Assembly (NCBI GenBank): GCA_963921935.1
Contig: OY998179.1
Span: 17,853,114-17,917,113 of the forward strand
DNA: 64,000 nucleotides
Source: Galeruca laticollis
Lineage: Eukaryota > Arthropoda > Insecta > Coleoptera > Chrysomelidae
Direction: 5' to 3'
The translations under genes were made by a program, and so were the position numbers. This document shows positions 10,512-20,431 of this stretch, one piece after another (position 1 is the stretch's first letter; each line of letters starts with the position of its first letter). The notes beneath the pieces were generated by a model. The model was not told the DNA's origin, did no database searches, and was given only the letters and a program-made list of their open reading frames with translations.

Positions 10512-11080
10512 TTATTTTGGAGAAAACCCTTCCACATTCATTCTCTCGACCATTCCGTCTAACTGTGGATGTAATGCTGTTGTCATGCTCTTCTTCATTC
10601 CCAGCTTGTCGCAAATTTCCTGGAATAGATGGCTTCCGAAATTTCTTCCCTGGTCGCTGTGGACTTCCAAGGGCACTCCATATCGGCTGATAAATTCTTT
10701 CACCAATACATCCGCGACAGTTGTGGCCACTTGATTCGGGATCGCGTAAATTTCCACCCACTTCGTTAAATAATCCATTATAACCAGGATGTATTTACCA
10801 CCATTTTCTGTCGTCGGAAATGGTCCAGCGATGTCTGAAGCAATATTTTCGAAAGGGATTCCAACATTATACTGCTTCATAGGTGCCTTTCTTTTACGAT
10901 GTGGTCCATTACTCGTAGCACAAGTCGTACATTTCTCACACCAGTCCTTCACATTGTCGGATCTGTTCATCCAATAAAACCTTGCACGGACTCGCTAATG
11001 GGTTTTCTTCACTCCCAGATGGCCTCCCGATGGAATGTCGTGTAACTCCTTCAGTACCTCAGCTACTCTCGTTCTAGGGA
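10512..11080 (-). pseudogene. Ty3/gypsy integrase, zinc-binding and catalytic core
   Basis: The HHCC zinc-binding part is split by one stop (HDIPSGGHLGVKKTH, then CEKCTTC). The DDE core follows: first Asp in SDIAGPFP, second Asp in HSDQGRNFG, Glu in MVERMN. The retroviral-type integrase inserts LTR-element cDNA into chromosomes. The core stops near 10512 and a deletion joins it to the integrase tail at 10510, so the segment between ERMN and KSWEGPY is missing. It lies immediately upstream of the macrodomain module on the same strand. Confidence 0.88.
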
Positions 11081-11359
11081 GAACTAGCTGTCTCCTCCTC
11101 TCGGAACCATCATCGTTCTCAAGGATTCTTTTCAACAGGCCTTCTTCCAGGACAAGGGAGTCCCACTGAGCCTAATATGCCTTGAGAGTCGGTGAAAATC
11201 TTGACACTTCTTGCCATGTAGGTCGCCGATTTTTTCCTTCCATTGCCGGATCATTTTCAGGTGAGGATCATTCTCCTGATCCTGGTGGGTGACCATTCCT
11301 CGTTGATCACAGTAGTTCTTGAAACTGCAGCGTCCCCCCAAATTGAGGTTACAAATCAA
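11081..11359 (-). pseudogene. Gypsy pol RNase H-integrase linker fragment
   Basis: Minus-strand frames contain a segment ending AQWDSLVLEEGLLKRILEND, the usual stretch just before the integrase zinc domain, then RRRQLVLPRTRVAEVLKEL. Upstream of 11359 no RT or protease can be recognised, so the element is 5' truncated here. Confidence 0.65.
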
Positions 11360-12027
11360 AAATACAAAAAAATTTGTAAATTTTGTTATTAATATTATTA
11401 TTACTAAATTATAATTACTAATTATTACTAAAAAACTCCAGGAGTCGATACGTCTATATAGATACTAACATTTATTGTATAATTTTGAAAAAGTCGATAG
11501 ATATTCGGAACGGTATACTAAAAAACTGGCAGCTGATCCTACAACAGTCATTTCAAAACTATTTACTTACATGAAGTTAGCAGTGGGTAATTCTGGCAAG
11601 GTTTCGGCCCAACAGTAGAAATGGGCATAAATTTCAGAAAATCGATATTTGGTATTTTACAAAAAATCTGTTTACACTTATCCCAAATTCACATTTGCCC
11701 CACCCTACCTTAAAAATTTTTTTAAATGAAAAACTTACGTATTATCATTATTTGTGCAAACTAATTTCAATAGATATAGGTATGGAACGGAGTGTAAAAT
11801 ATGATTAAGTTAAAGAAAGACTTTTAATTCTTATCTAATTTAAAATTCGAAATGACGTTCAAACTATTTCAACACCATTCCAAAATATTTCGTTTTAACT
11901 GAACACCAATATGATTGATTCAAGAGAAAAACCCACAGCAGGTATACTTTAATTTCATAACAATAGCACAGTATCGTATCTTATTTATTGGAAACATTTT
12001 TTGATAACATCTGCCAATTAGATGAAA
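11360..12027. other. AT-rich stretch with no recognised gene
   Basis: Non-coding as far as I can see. A few short inverted words, no transposon landmarks. Confidence 0.5.
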
Positions 12028-12040
12028 TACATATATATAC

Positions 12041-12077
<37 letters not shown>

Positions 12078-12622
12078 CGGTGGGCCACCCTGTATGTTTC
12101 AACAGTTTAATTTCAATTCACAAATAAAAGTTTAATTCGCTTTTCATAAATTTAGAAATTCTGTTTTACAAAATAAATTTAATTTATGTTTTAGTATCTA
12201 AATCTTACCGAATACGGATCTGTTACTGTTTACTGTAGTAAAATGAGGGATTGATAAACTTTTAAATGAAAATAATTAATCAGTCTTCTCGCTAAAACAA
12301 ATTGAGAACTGTATTATTACCCCTAAGAATGTTCTGAAAAAATGTCAGGGTGTGAGGGTGGTTGTAGCCCTTCCACAATTTTTTTCGATTTCTTCCCGAA
12401 ATGAGAGTAATCCTCTAACATGCACTTCTGTCAAATTTCATTCAATTTGTTTCACTCATTCCTAAAACAGCGTACAAGAATGTGTTCATTTTATGTAAAC
12501 TTTGAACTCCTGTCACGGGCAAACGGTTAATTTTGGTATATAAATAAGTTGGGTCCAATCGACTTATTTTGACCTTTACTACATGTGGTAGCTCTGTGTC
12601 CCAGTGTTTTTGGGACATCCTG
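12028..12622 (-). repeat. Probable non-autonomous DNA transposon with mariner-like ends
   Basis: One end reads ACAGGATGTCCCAAAAACAC (minus strand, near 12620). The other ends in ACAGGGTGGCCCACC next to a TA microsatellite (near 12080). Both ends resemble Tc1/mariner-type termini flanked by TA. The interior has no transposase that I recognise. Part of it lies under a long chance ORF (12442-13005). Confidence 0.45.
12029..12077. repeat. ATATAC/TA microsatellite
   Basis: Interrupted (ATATAC)n passes into a pure (TA)n run beside the GGTGGGCCACCCTGTATG element end. Confidence 0.9.
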
Positions 12623-13300
12623 TATTCATAAAAACAATTCATATTTATCAAATCAAAATAGCGGAGTTTAGAACACCGTATTATACATTGAAAATAAATT
12701 TCCTCCTGTCTATCTGACAATGATGTATAGACACAGTTGATAAACAAGTTTGGTTCTTGTTTGTAAATGAATGATCTTACCAATATAATTAAAAAACGAA
12801 CCTGTAAATTTATAATGACGTTAAGTACGTGTCGGTCTACATAATTATCCAAGATGGCAACCGTAATATTAGTATAAAAGAAAGATGAAAGATTATGATA
12901 TGCTCCGGGGATATACAAGAAATGTAAAAATTCTTTCACATAATACAACAATCTAGAAGTAATTATTGGTTCAGTTATGCAGCGAATGTCGGCAGTTATA
13001 TACATTTATAGCTTGATATATGTGTTTGTAAACCACATCTTTCGCGATCCAATCGTCGGCATCTTTTTTTACGGCAAAGTTAGCCGCAGTATAAATTTAA
13101 TCCTTCGAACAACCCCTGTTGACTTAGTGTTTTGAGAAAAGTTTCGAGAAGCAACAACTTCGATGAGAAGTGCTTAATTTATTATGTTAATTTTGCTGCT
13201 GGTTTTCAATTACTGTAAGTTTTGAAATCATTTGACTCCAAAAGTTCTCATTGCTATATTTTGGTAAAACATAGAAACAAGTAGCCTTAATCACTTTTTT
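12623..13300. other. Unannotated spacer
   Basis: A 187-codon ORF on the minus strand (13005-12442) overlaps the repeat end and matches no family I know. I see no gene in the rest. Confidence 0.4.
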
Positions 13301-13304
13301 TATT

Positions 13305-14030
13305 GATAATTCCACAATATATTGAAAAAATGGTAATCATTATAAAAAAATGACAATTGTTTCGATATTACTATCATCGTCAGAATGACAGAAGTTATAT
13401 TTCATGTGCTGCCTGTCTGATGTTTAATAATTATTTTTGGCTAGACCAGGAAGTGACATACCGTGTGATTGACTTAATGTATACTAAAAGAAAAAAGAAG
13501 AGAGTATGATATTACAAATAATGAAGCTTAGATATTATTAGCCCTATGGGGATATCCTGGATATCTTTTTTCCATTTAAGATCGGTATGACTGTTGATCT
13601 TTACAATGATTACTTAAGAAGACAGTTTAAAAGTGGAGAACTTCCTAGATTGACAACTACAGATTTTGGATCTATTGAGTGTTTTCTAATTACTAACTTC
13701 TCAAGGACATCCAGTTCTTGTTTCTTATCACAAATATATAGTACTTCTAGTTCTGTGTTAGGTGTCAATGAATGTCTGGTGTCAAGTAGATGCTTTGCGT
13801 AGTGGGATTTCTCTGTTGGTTTTAATGTGTATGCTGGTAGGTGTTCACTGTATCTAATTTAAAAATGTTTAACCTAACTAGCATTACATTCTGGACATTT
13901 AAATTTATATTTACCAGACTTCTTTAATGGGGATATTTTCGTTTTTACATTTAACAATTTTGTACTCACATTTCTTTCTATTTTAAAAGAAGTTGTTGTA
14001 TTTGTTGCTAAAGACATTTCAAAACAACGT
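13305..14030 (-). mobile_element. Penelope-like element: GIY-YIG nuclease end plus terminal repeat
   Basis: Minus-strand translation of about 13930-13590 gives YKFKCPECN, a degenerate GIY motif region, RYSEHLPAYTL, SHYAKHLLDTRHSL and ICDKKQELDVLEKL. This is the Penelope GIY-YIG endonuclease and C-terminal tail. 13305-13585 is the 3' terminal region, with TTCCACAATATATTG and a hammerhead-like core at 13352-13383. Penelope elements encode an RT without the usual EN-RT order of LINEs and use GIY-YIG for target nicking. The copy is 5' truncated and has stops. Confidence 0.85.
13352..13383 (-). ncRNA. Hammerhead-ribozyme-like core in Penelope repeat
   Basis: On the minus strand: CTGACGA, one T, GATA-GTAA-TATC stem-loop, GAAA, then CAATTG and TC. 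This is the order CUGANGA / stem II / GAAA / tiny self-complementary stem III / UH of a minimal type I hammerhead. The extra U before stem II is non-canonical. Activity is not shown. Confidence 0.4.
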
Positions 14031-14189
14031 AGTCGCAGCTTCTAGACGAATCCAAGACCGTCCACAACGAGTAATCGCGCTGACGAATGTGGTAAGCAAA
14101 CATCCAGTCACTTAATTGACTTTGCTATTTCGTTAGATATTAATATCAATTTCGTGATTCGCACTCAAAATTAATATTGTCAGTTCATA

Positions 14190-14742
14190 TAACCGAATAT
14201 GTCAGTTGATGAACAAATTGATGACATTAAGACAATGGTCAAACAGTCGGATGAGTAGTTTTTTGCAAGCAAAGAAAGAGCTTATTAAAGCTACTTTGTT
14301 AGCACACCCCAAGGAAGGCGCTAAACTATTTAACCGCTGAAGCAAGTGGAACAGCTATCGGTGCCGTTCTTAAACAGATAGTCGATGGACACAGACAACC
14401 ATTGGTGTTTTATTCCAATAAATTGTCAAAAATCGAAGCTAATTACTCTACTTTTGGCAGAGAACTCTTTGGTGTTTTTCAGCAATAAAACATTTTCGGC
14501 ACATGCTGGAAGGAACAGATTTTATAGTATTAACAGACCACAAATCTCTCGAAACAACTATTTTTTCAAATACTGAAAAATCACCTAGACAATTCCGCTA
14601 CATAGAATTTATATTATATTTCACGAGTAATATTTTGGATGTAGGAAGTAAAACTGTTCATGTGGTATCAACATTTTTACTCTGCCACAAAAATGATCAA
14701 ACAAAAAACAAATATATTTCAGTTGATATTCCTGATATGTAA
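14190..14742 (+). pseudogene. Gypsy RNase H domain (internally deleted element)
   Basis: A short putative gag start (MSVDEQIDDIKTMVKQSDE, 14200-14256) is fused almost directly to the RT-RNase H junction (LQAKKELIKATLLAHPKEG). RNase H follows: LTAEASGTAIGAVLKQ, QPLVFYSNKLSKIEANYSTF, GRELFGVF, then HMLEGTDFIVLTDHKSLETT after a frameshift. RNase H degrades the RNA strand of the cDNA hybrid. Protease and most of the RT are missing. The same element resumes as an integrase zinc domain at 15465, beyond an insertion. Confidence 0.85.
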
Positions 14743-14864
14743 GTGTGGTGTGAAGTATCACACAACATACAAAGGCCTTATATTCCGAAAGATTTACCCT
14801 TTAGTATTTGTATTTTTCACTTGATCGTTACTGCTCACCTTGGCAACGGTTGCTATTAACAGAC

Positions 14865-14935
14865 CCATAACGCCCGGGGCGTTATGGATCATAACTCCCG
14901 GGGCGTTATGCATCATAACGCCCGCTAAATGTTTT
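14865..14935. repeat. GC-rich palindrome cluster
   Basis: CATAACGCCCGGGGCGTTATG (arms of 10 bp) is followed by CATAACTCCCGGGGCGTTATG and a third half, CATAACGCCCGC. The GC content contrasts with the AT-rich context. It sits at the 3' side (minus-strand sense) of a recombinase fragment, like the cluster at 18795-18850. Confidence 0.85.
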
Positions 14936-14953
14936 TTTCTATGGTTCAATAAA

Positions 14954-15139
14954 TCAATTACTCAGAAAGACAGTTTCATTTACGGTATTCACTCTGTTTT
15001 CATCTTTCCATTTCAGAAAATGGTCATACTCCTTCTCGTATAATTGTTTGGATTTCACAGGCAGTAAATTTCCCAACGCTTTTTCAGCTTTGAGCATCAC
15101 ATTCCGTGGGATCTTCATAATTATTATTAACACAACCAT
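14954..15139 (-). pseudogene. Tyrosine recombinase N-terminus (Crypton-like), truncated
   Basis: 61 residues. AEKALGNLLPVKSKQLYEKEY and FLKWKDENRVNTVNETVFL align with the N-terminal core-binding part of the recombinase at 19986-19324 (KATENLLPKKSKEAYNMEYE and NYVEYVNETVLLGY). The catalytic domain is absent. Beyond the stop the sequence runs into the palindrome cluster. Confidence 0.75.
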
Positions 15140-15464
15140 TTTTAGTTTACTCCACTGACAAGCTTGTCAATTCTTACGAAAATGCAGCGTCGTTTTATTA
15201 AATAAACAACCCTTAGCAACCTCTTCAATGTTTCCATGGCAATGGCATAGAAGTCACTTGTGCTCAGTTGCCGACCAGAACGCAGTGAATACTATGAGAA
15301 GAAATTTATGAAGTAAACAACGTCGTTTAAGATAATTTTTTCGTGAAAAATAAAATCTTGTATGCACCACGAGCGTTACTAGATTCTAACGCCGTTGTCC
15401 TCACTTTGTACATAAATAGCTATTTTAACAATACATAGCTTTTCTTATACGGGAAATTAATCAT

Positions 15465-15650
15465 TCCTAGAATGATTAAAGGAAAATATTCCTGGCCTGC
15501 AATGAATGGAGACATACAGAAATGAGTTCAATATTGTCATCCATGTCAAAAAGCAAAAGTTTTCAGGCATACTAAATCATAAATGGATGATTTTGACATT
15601 CCTAAAGGACGTTTTGAACATATCCATATGGATATCGTTGGTTATAGGTT
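15465..15650 (+). pseudogene. Gypsy integrase zinc-binding fragment
   Basis: Frame: GKYSWPAMNGDIQK, then CHPCQKAKVFRHTKS and FDIPKGRFEHIHMDIVG. The pattern W-P-M, C-x2-C and HIHMDI is the end of the integrase HHCC domain and the first DDE Asp. It continues the gypsy element whose RNase H lies at 14190-14742. Downstream to about 16.6 kb nothing further is recognisable. Confidence 0.85.
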
Positions 15651-15654
15651 TACT

Positions 15655-16640
15655 ATTTTTTTAAATGGCTAGGAAGAAATTATTAGGCATCAATAATTTG
15701 AAACCTGCATTCAAGTGAAGTATTAGAAAAAAATTTTGGGTGAAAACTGATAGCTTCAACTGGATGATAGTTGTGATCTTTTTTATATCAGCTAGTTTAT
15801 CTCTTTTGTTTCTATGTCAATTTATGTTATCCTTCTTGATCAGTTTGTGGACTAAATGGAGGCCAGAAGATTTCTTATTTTCTGTTTGATCTGTCTGTGA
15901 ATTATGTAAGTGGAGATGTTTTTCTTAAGAGGAAATATAGAGTGTATTTCAAAAGCATTCTTCTTGTTGCCAACTATGAATATTCATTCTTTTTTTTTGG
16001 CGTGTAGAAATTTTTTGTCAAGTTAATCGATTTTTGAAAAAAATTACATTCATAAAAATGCAGAGTAGCATTGGATATTTATATCTTTAACTTAATTTAA
16101 AAAGGCAGCGACTGTCAATATAAATTCTCGTTAAGATAATACGTAGTTATAGATAAAATTTTCTTTATTTTGTTTTCTCTTATTCCGACTAGTAATGGAC
16201 CACAGTAATTGATAGAGAAAAACTAGTAATCGCGTAGAATACCACATAAGTCAGGATGTAAGAAGATCTTCCCACTTGAAACTAAAAGTCAACTCTCACT
16301 TAAGTAGTTATGCTTGTTAACTGAAGTGGAAGCAGCAGTTATGCCTTATAAGCTACCTACGAATTAATTGAAACCATTTATTTACTAAGAATCTTCATCG
16401 TTTTGGTTCTTTATATGGATATTTATCGGAGTATTTATTCACAATACAGTTAATGGAAATGTATTGAGTAGGGACTATAATGGACTTTTTATGTGAAATA
16501 TTTCAATAATGAACTATTAAATATCAAATAATTATATTATTATTAGCTACAGAGGATAATTTTACTTAAATACAAAATATTTTTATTTTATTATTATGTG
16601 AATTTTGGACGAAAATGAATATGAGGGTAATGGGAAGGAG
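15655..16640. other. AT-rich stretch with no recognised gene
   Basis: No supported reading frame or repeat. Confidence 0.5.
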
Positions 16641-16659
16641 TATACCAGAGTTATTAACA

Positions 16660-16870
16660 TCTTTTTTCTACTATACCGTCTCTTGATACTCTCTATGCAA
16701 CTCCTTATCTACAAAGACACAGCAGAAAAACTACAGATAACAATCAATAAAATAGACAAATAGACAAAAAAGTGGAGGATTAAAATAAATGAATCCAAAT
16801 CTACACACGTAAACTTTACCAATAGAGCTCAACGACATATACCTATAAATATAAATGAAAGAATTCCATT
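16660..16870 (+). pseudogene. Jockey-type reverse transcriptase fragment
   Basis: Short stretch KDTAEKLQITINKI, a stop, then KKWRIKINESKSTHVNFTNR and RHIPININERIPF. The block KWRIKINESKS-x-HVNFT is the palm/thumb strand following the catalytic FADD box in Jockey-clade RTs. It is only about 70 codons, with stops. Confidence 0.75.
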
Positions 16871-17039
16871 TTTAGCTTTTCTCCTTCCTTTTTGGCTTTA
16901 GTAGAATATGTTGAACTATTCTTGGGCATAGTCCATCCAGCTCTACCGGACCATATAGCCAGTCACCGATGGCTAAAAAACCCATGAATACTGCTGCGAG
17001 CTATACGTCCCGAATCTTCCCAAGATAAGTCCCTAACTT

Positions 17040-17280
17040 ATTTTTGGTAGATATAAAATATTGAGTTGGACATTTTTATTGTAATAACTGATTGTTGTTC
17101 GTATTGTATTGAGAATATTCGGTTTATGTAAATTTATTTTTGTGTCAAATAAATCCATTTGTTCCGAAATTTTGTTTGTTGATTCACCTTATCCCAATTG
17201 AGGTAATAAAAAATAGTGTAACTGAGGACGAACTCACCACCTGAGGAGACTCCCTAGGCCGGGTGATCTCAGATTGGTGA
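17040..17280 (+). repeat. Possible LTR end with primer-binding-like site
   Basis: Two AATAAA-like signals precede a GC-richer stretch ending TGATCTCAGATTGGTGACAG. The final words resemble the LTR/PBS junction GTGGTGACAGC at 31921 in the gypsy element. No matching second LTR is seen. Upstream, near 16967, lies a core similar to the 175-bp repeats. Confidence 0.3.
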
Positions 17281-17453
17281 CAGTTTTTATTATATTCATA
17301 AGATTTGTAATTTTTGGAGATACAATAGTTCTGCATCAATTTCAGATATTTGAAGGAACTTTACAGAAATGTTAGCTCATTGGAAAACCCGTACATACCT
17401 TCGCAGACTTTGGTTACGTAGCAAATTCAATATGTCGAATATTACGTTATTCA

Positions 17454-17882
17454 ACGTGTTTCGGGACTTGATGCAGAAAATTCGGTAGTGAGTAGATGAC
17501 GTGAAAATATTGCTGTGATATCAAAAAAATTCTCATACGTCCCCTCGTTCGTTTCTGAGTTATAGGCCTTCAAAGTTGCGAAATCAGAACTTATATTTAA
17601 GTATATTTTCTAAATTATATATTGGAACATTGTGAATTTTTAATGGTTGATTACGTATGTGTATTTGACGGAAAACATATTTCTACACTACTATCTCAAG
17701 ACCAGGGGTGGCTCATGCCAATGGTTAACAATCCGTAACTTTTACAGGAACAACCTATACAATCTAAAGATAGCAATCGATTTTTGACAAAAAGGTATTC
17801 CTTGTTTAATTCGATCAAATTTATGGTTTAGGAGATATGAAGATTTTTAGATCGTTGTATATGCCAAGGAAACCGTTCGCCA
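17454..17882 (+). repeat. Long inverted repeat, left arm
   Basis: Pairs with the reverse complement of 20432-20856. Shared words include GGGACTTGATGCA, GTGAGTAGATGACGTGAAAATA, GTAACTTTTACAGG (near match), TCGTTGTATATGCCAAGGAA and TATATTTAAGTATATTTTCTAAAT. The arms are about 430 bp and diverged. Between them are 2.5 kb that include the tyrosine recombinase. Confidence 0.85.
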
Positions 17883-18056
17883 TAAAGAGACATTCCCAGA
17901 CATCACACACATGTTCAATGAACATTTATAGAAACTTTCACCGAATGTTTATATATCCTATGAAACTCTTCACTAAGAGACATGTCATATTCTGAGGACA
18001 TTCCAAGAACTATAATATGAGAGAGGAACTCTGATTCTATAAAGGAGCTATGAACG

Positions 18057-18200
18057 TCCTTCAGAATATTCTTAAACCTTCTTAGAATATTCTACAGTAT
18101 TATTTCAGGAACATTCTAAAAAGGTCTGCTACAAATATTCTTCCAAATATTCTATGGAGATTTTCCTCTAGTTCTAGAAATATTCTCAGAATATTCAATA
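18057..18200. promoter_or_regulatory. Cluster of GAANNTTC palindromes (heat-shock-element-like or degenerate repeat)
   Basis: GAATATTC at 18064 and 18085, GAACATTC at 18109, GAATATTC at 18189, plus near matches (CAAATATTCTTCC, GAAATATTC). GAANNTTC is the HSF inverted-pentamer core. The spacing is irregular and no gene starts nearby, so a degenerate repeat array is as likely as a regulatory site. Confidence 0.35.
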
Positions 18201-18794
18201 CACATTCATCCTGTCATCATCAGGCAGGATTTATGCAGCACAATTTTACACCAATCCAAACTCCAACTCGAAGGAATTGAGGAAGATGAATGATGTTCAT
18301 CTTCAAACTTATTAATGGTATTGATTTCCTAGTTAGAGTTTAGTATTATGTAAATGTATGCTGCATAAATCTAGCCTAACATGATTTGTCAGACATGGCA
18401 CCTATATTAAACTGGGATACAATTTTTGATGTTTCGCCTTCTATACAAATTCAACAACTATTGGTCTAAGATTTTGAATAAAAAACAAAATGTTACTTAT
18501 GAGCATTAAGCTCATTAATAGTTAATGAAAAGAAATGGATAATTTTTATTATTGAAGGCAAATATCAGAAATTAATCGACATTTCATATTCATAAAATAC
18601 ATCAGTAATAGTAACGATTTATTTCCAGAAAGACTTAGATGCGTCATTAATAAAATAATAAACATTTCAAACATAATAAAATTAAAAATATATCTAGATA
18701 TTTTTCAAATAAAAAAATATTCACAAAAAATAATTTTATGTCATACTAGTTCATTATTGTGTTTTTATAGCTTAATTACCAACTACCTAATGTC

Positions 18795-18850
18795 GTACTT
18801 TGTGCCCGTGCGGGCATAAAGTTCACTTTATGGCCCGCGCGGGCATGAAG
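18795..18850. repeat. GC-rich palindrome cluster downstream of recombinase
   Basis: GTGCCCGTGCGGGCATAAAGT, a short link, then ACTTTATGGCCCGCGCGGGCAT. Each half is a hairpin (CCCG..CGGGC), and the inner words AAAGTTCACTTT form another palindrome. It lies 3' of the recombinase gene on its strand and resembles 14865-14935 in design but not in exact sequence. Confidence 0.85.
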
Positions 18851-19019
18851 AGAAATTTTTTAACTTATTTAATAACTTTTATTAATGAAATTACAAACGG
18901 AATATAGTAATATATGTAAATATTCGATGAACATTATGTTGACGAATTAACATAAAATTGGCAGTTCTGAAAAGATCCTGCGATAGTTAAATTGCCTGCA
19001 GCAAACGTTTCATGGTTCA

Positions 19020-19986
19020 TTATTTGAGTATCAAATTTCTGTACCGAAACGCCAGACCCGGAAAGTATGCCAGCATTCTTGAAACTTCATTTTTTGAAGA
19101 TAAACTATCCTCTAAATATCCTTCAGCAACCGACATACTCTTCCATCCACCATGGCGCTTCAACGTGGTAATACTGGCTCCAGCTTCTGCAAGAAGAGTT
19201 GCTGACGTTCGACGCATACAATGACTTGTATATTTCTCAGGATCACTTAAACCCAGATATTTCGCTATAATGGACGGGATTTTTCCAAACGTGTTTTTTC
19301 CTACTGGCTGTACAGTATCTTGTCTATAGGTCAGAAAAAAACCTTTTTTCTGAGCAACCACGTGGCCGCAGTGACATACAATCTCTTATTAGCTTTAAAC
19401 TGTTCATTTTACTCTCATCTGTGATGGTAAAAATGCGTTTTTTATCGGTCTTTGTCTCTGATACATTTACCACAAAAAAAGATTTTCTATCTTTTACATG
19501 AGTAACTAACATGTTCACAAGTTGTTGCCGTCGACATCCACCAAATAATAATGCAACTTTGTTCATTAAAAACGTTTCGTTCGGTGCCTTATGAATAAAT
19601 TTTGAAACATCTTCTCTAGACAGAATTTTAGACATCTTTGGTTTGTAGCTTTTTGAAGTTTGTTTCAAATATTCAGTTAACTTGTGGTAATTAGCAATGT
19701 TAATATTTTTATTCACTATTAAAATCTTCTTCACCATGGAATATTTGGACCACAAGGAACTCGGAGAAGATGGTTTAGCGAGATCGCCGAAGTATCCAAG
19801 CAACACAGTTTCATTAACATATTCTACGTAATTTTCTTGCATCCAATTTAATAATTTTTCGTATTCCATGTTGTAAGCTTCTTTAGACTTTTTTGGCAAC
19901 AGATTTTCAGTTGCTTTCTTTGCTTTTTCAATAATTTCGTCAGGAATTCCAAAATCTTCGTTCATTTTGACTTCTAACTTTGACAC
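19020..19986 (-). pseudogene. Crypton-like tyrosine recombinase (one frameshift)
   Basis: ORF 19986-19324 gives the core-binding region and the start of the catalytic domain. ORF 19361-19020 gives the rest. The two overlap, and the frame changes in the A/T homopolymers near 19332-19345. About 320 residues in total, as expected for the family. The catalytic set is complete: Arg in GGCRRQQLVNML, Lys in ETKTDKKRIFTI, His-x-x-Arg in SHCMRRTSAT, His/Trp in KRHGGWKS, Tyr in EGYLEDS. Such enzymes cut and rejoin DNA through a 3'-phosphotyrosine. Crypton transposons are the animal elements that use them. The start was chosen at the first Met before the conserved region. GC-rich hairpins flank it on both sides. 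A second, truncated relative is at 14954-15139. One indel could also be a sequencing error. Confidence 0.82.
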
Positions 19987-20164
19987 ATATAAAAATTATT
20001 GTGATTTTATGACATTTACGTTTGTCAACATTCACCTAGCAATGATATTGTCTACTATGATAAAATGGCAATGTTATTAATTCAAACCGAAATTTTTAAA
20101 GTACTGATTTGTATTGAGATTGGATTGCAATAACGAACTAGTATGACATAAAAGTTTGTATATA

Positions 20165-20300
20165 CCGCGGGCATAAACAGATGTGTATGCCCTCGGGCGA
20201 CTTACAAACCCACGGGCCAGAGGCCCTCGGATTCGTAAGACGTCGCCCTCAGGGCATAAACATCTATTTACACCCTTGGTATATAAATAGTAATTTATGC
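20165..20300. repeat. GC-rich inverted repeat upstream of recombinase
   Basis: TATGCCCTCGGGCGACTTA and TAAGACGTCGCCCTCAGGGCATA are imperfect inverted arms around a GGGCCAGAGGCCC mini-hairpin. GCGGGCATAAACAG and CAGGGCATAAACAT are related words. It lies 5' of the recombinase start, on the side opposite the 18795 cluster. Confidence 0.8.
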
Positions 20301-20408
20301 ACAAGTGCATAAAGTGGTACTTTTTTTCACGAATGGAAAAAGTTGACCCAGGTGAGTGCGGCAATTCCATGAGTGAAAAAAAGACACTTTATGCACATGT
20401 TGCATACA
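20297..20408. repeat. ~40-bp-arm hairpin upstream of recombinase
   Basis: Left arm TGCACAAGTGCATAAAGTGG continues through CTTTTTTTCACGAATGGA. The right arm is the inverted counterpart TCCATGAGTGAAAAAAAG, ACACTTTATGCACATGTTGCA. The loop is about 30 bp. The arm word CATAAAGT recurs in the 18795 cluster, linking the two flanks. Confidence 0.85.
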
Positions 20409-20431
20409 TCATTTTTTCTACAGCCCTATAT

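Larger units (their letters stand above)
14846..15450 (-). mobile_element. Crypton-like insertion splitting the gypsy pol
   Basis: The gypsy frame breaks after the sequence LIVTAHLGN (about 14845) and resumes near 15465. The insert contains the start of a tyrosine recombinase (15139-14954, minus) and a hairpin cluster at 14865-14935. The boundaries are estimates from loss and regain of the pol similarity. The insert seems to be an internally deleted, non-autonomous copy. Confidence 0.55.

Noticed and set aside
12442..13005. 187-codon minus-strand ORF
   Set aside because: Its 3' half lies in a repeat with mariner-like ends (TGTCCCAAAAACACTGGGACA). No motif or family resemblance, and the composition is that of translated AT-rich DNA.
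20077..20370. 97-codon minus-strand ORF upstream of the recombinase
   Set aside because: It covers the hairpin clusters. Its length reflects GC-rich, stop-poor palindromes rather than a protein.
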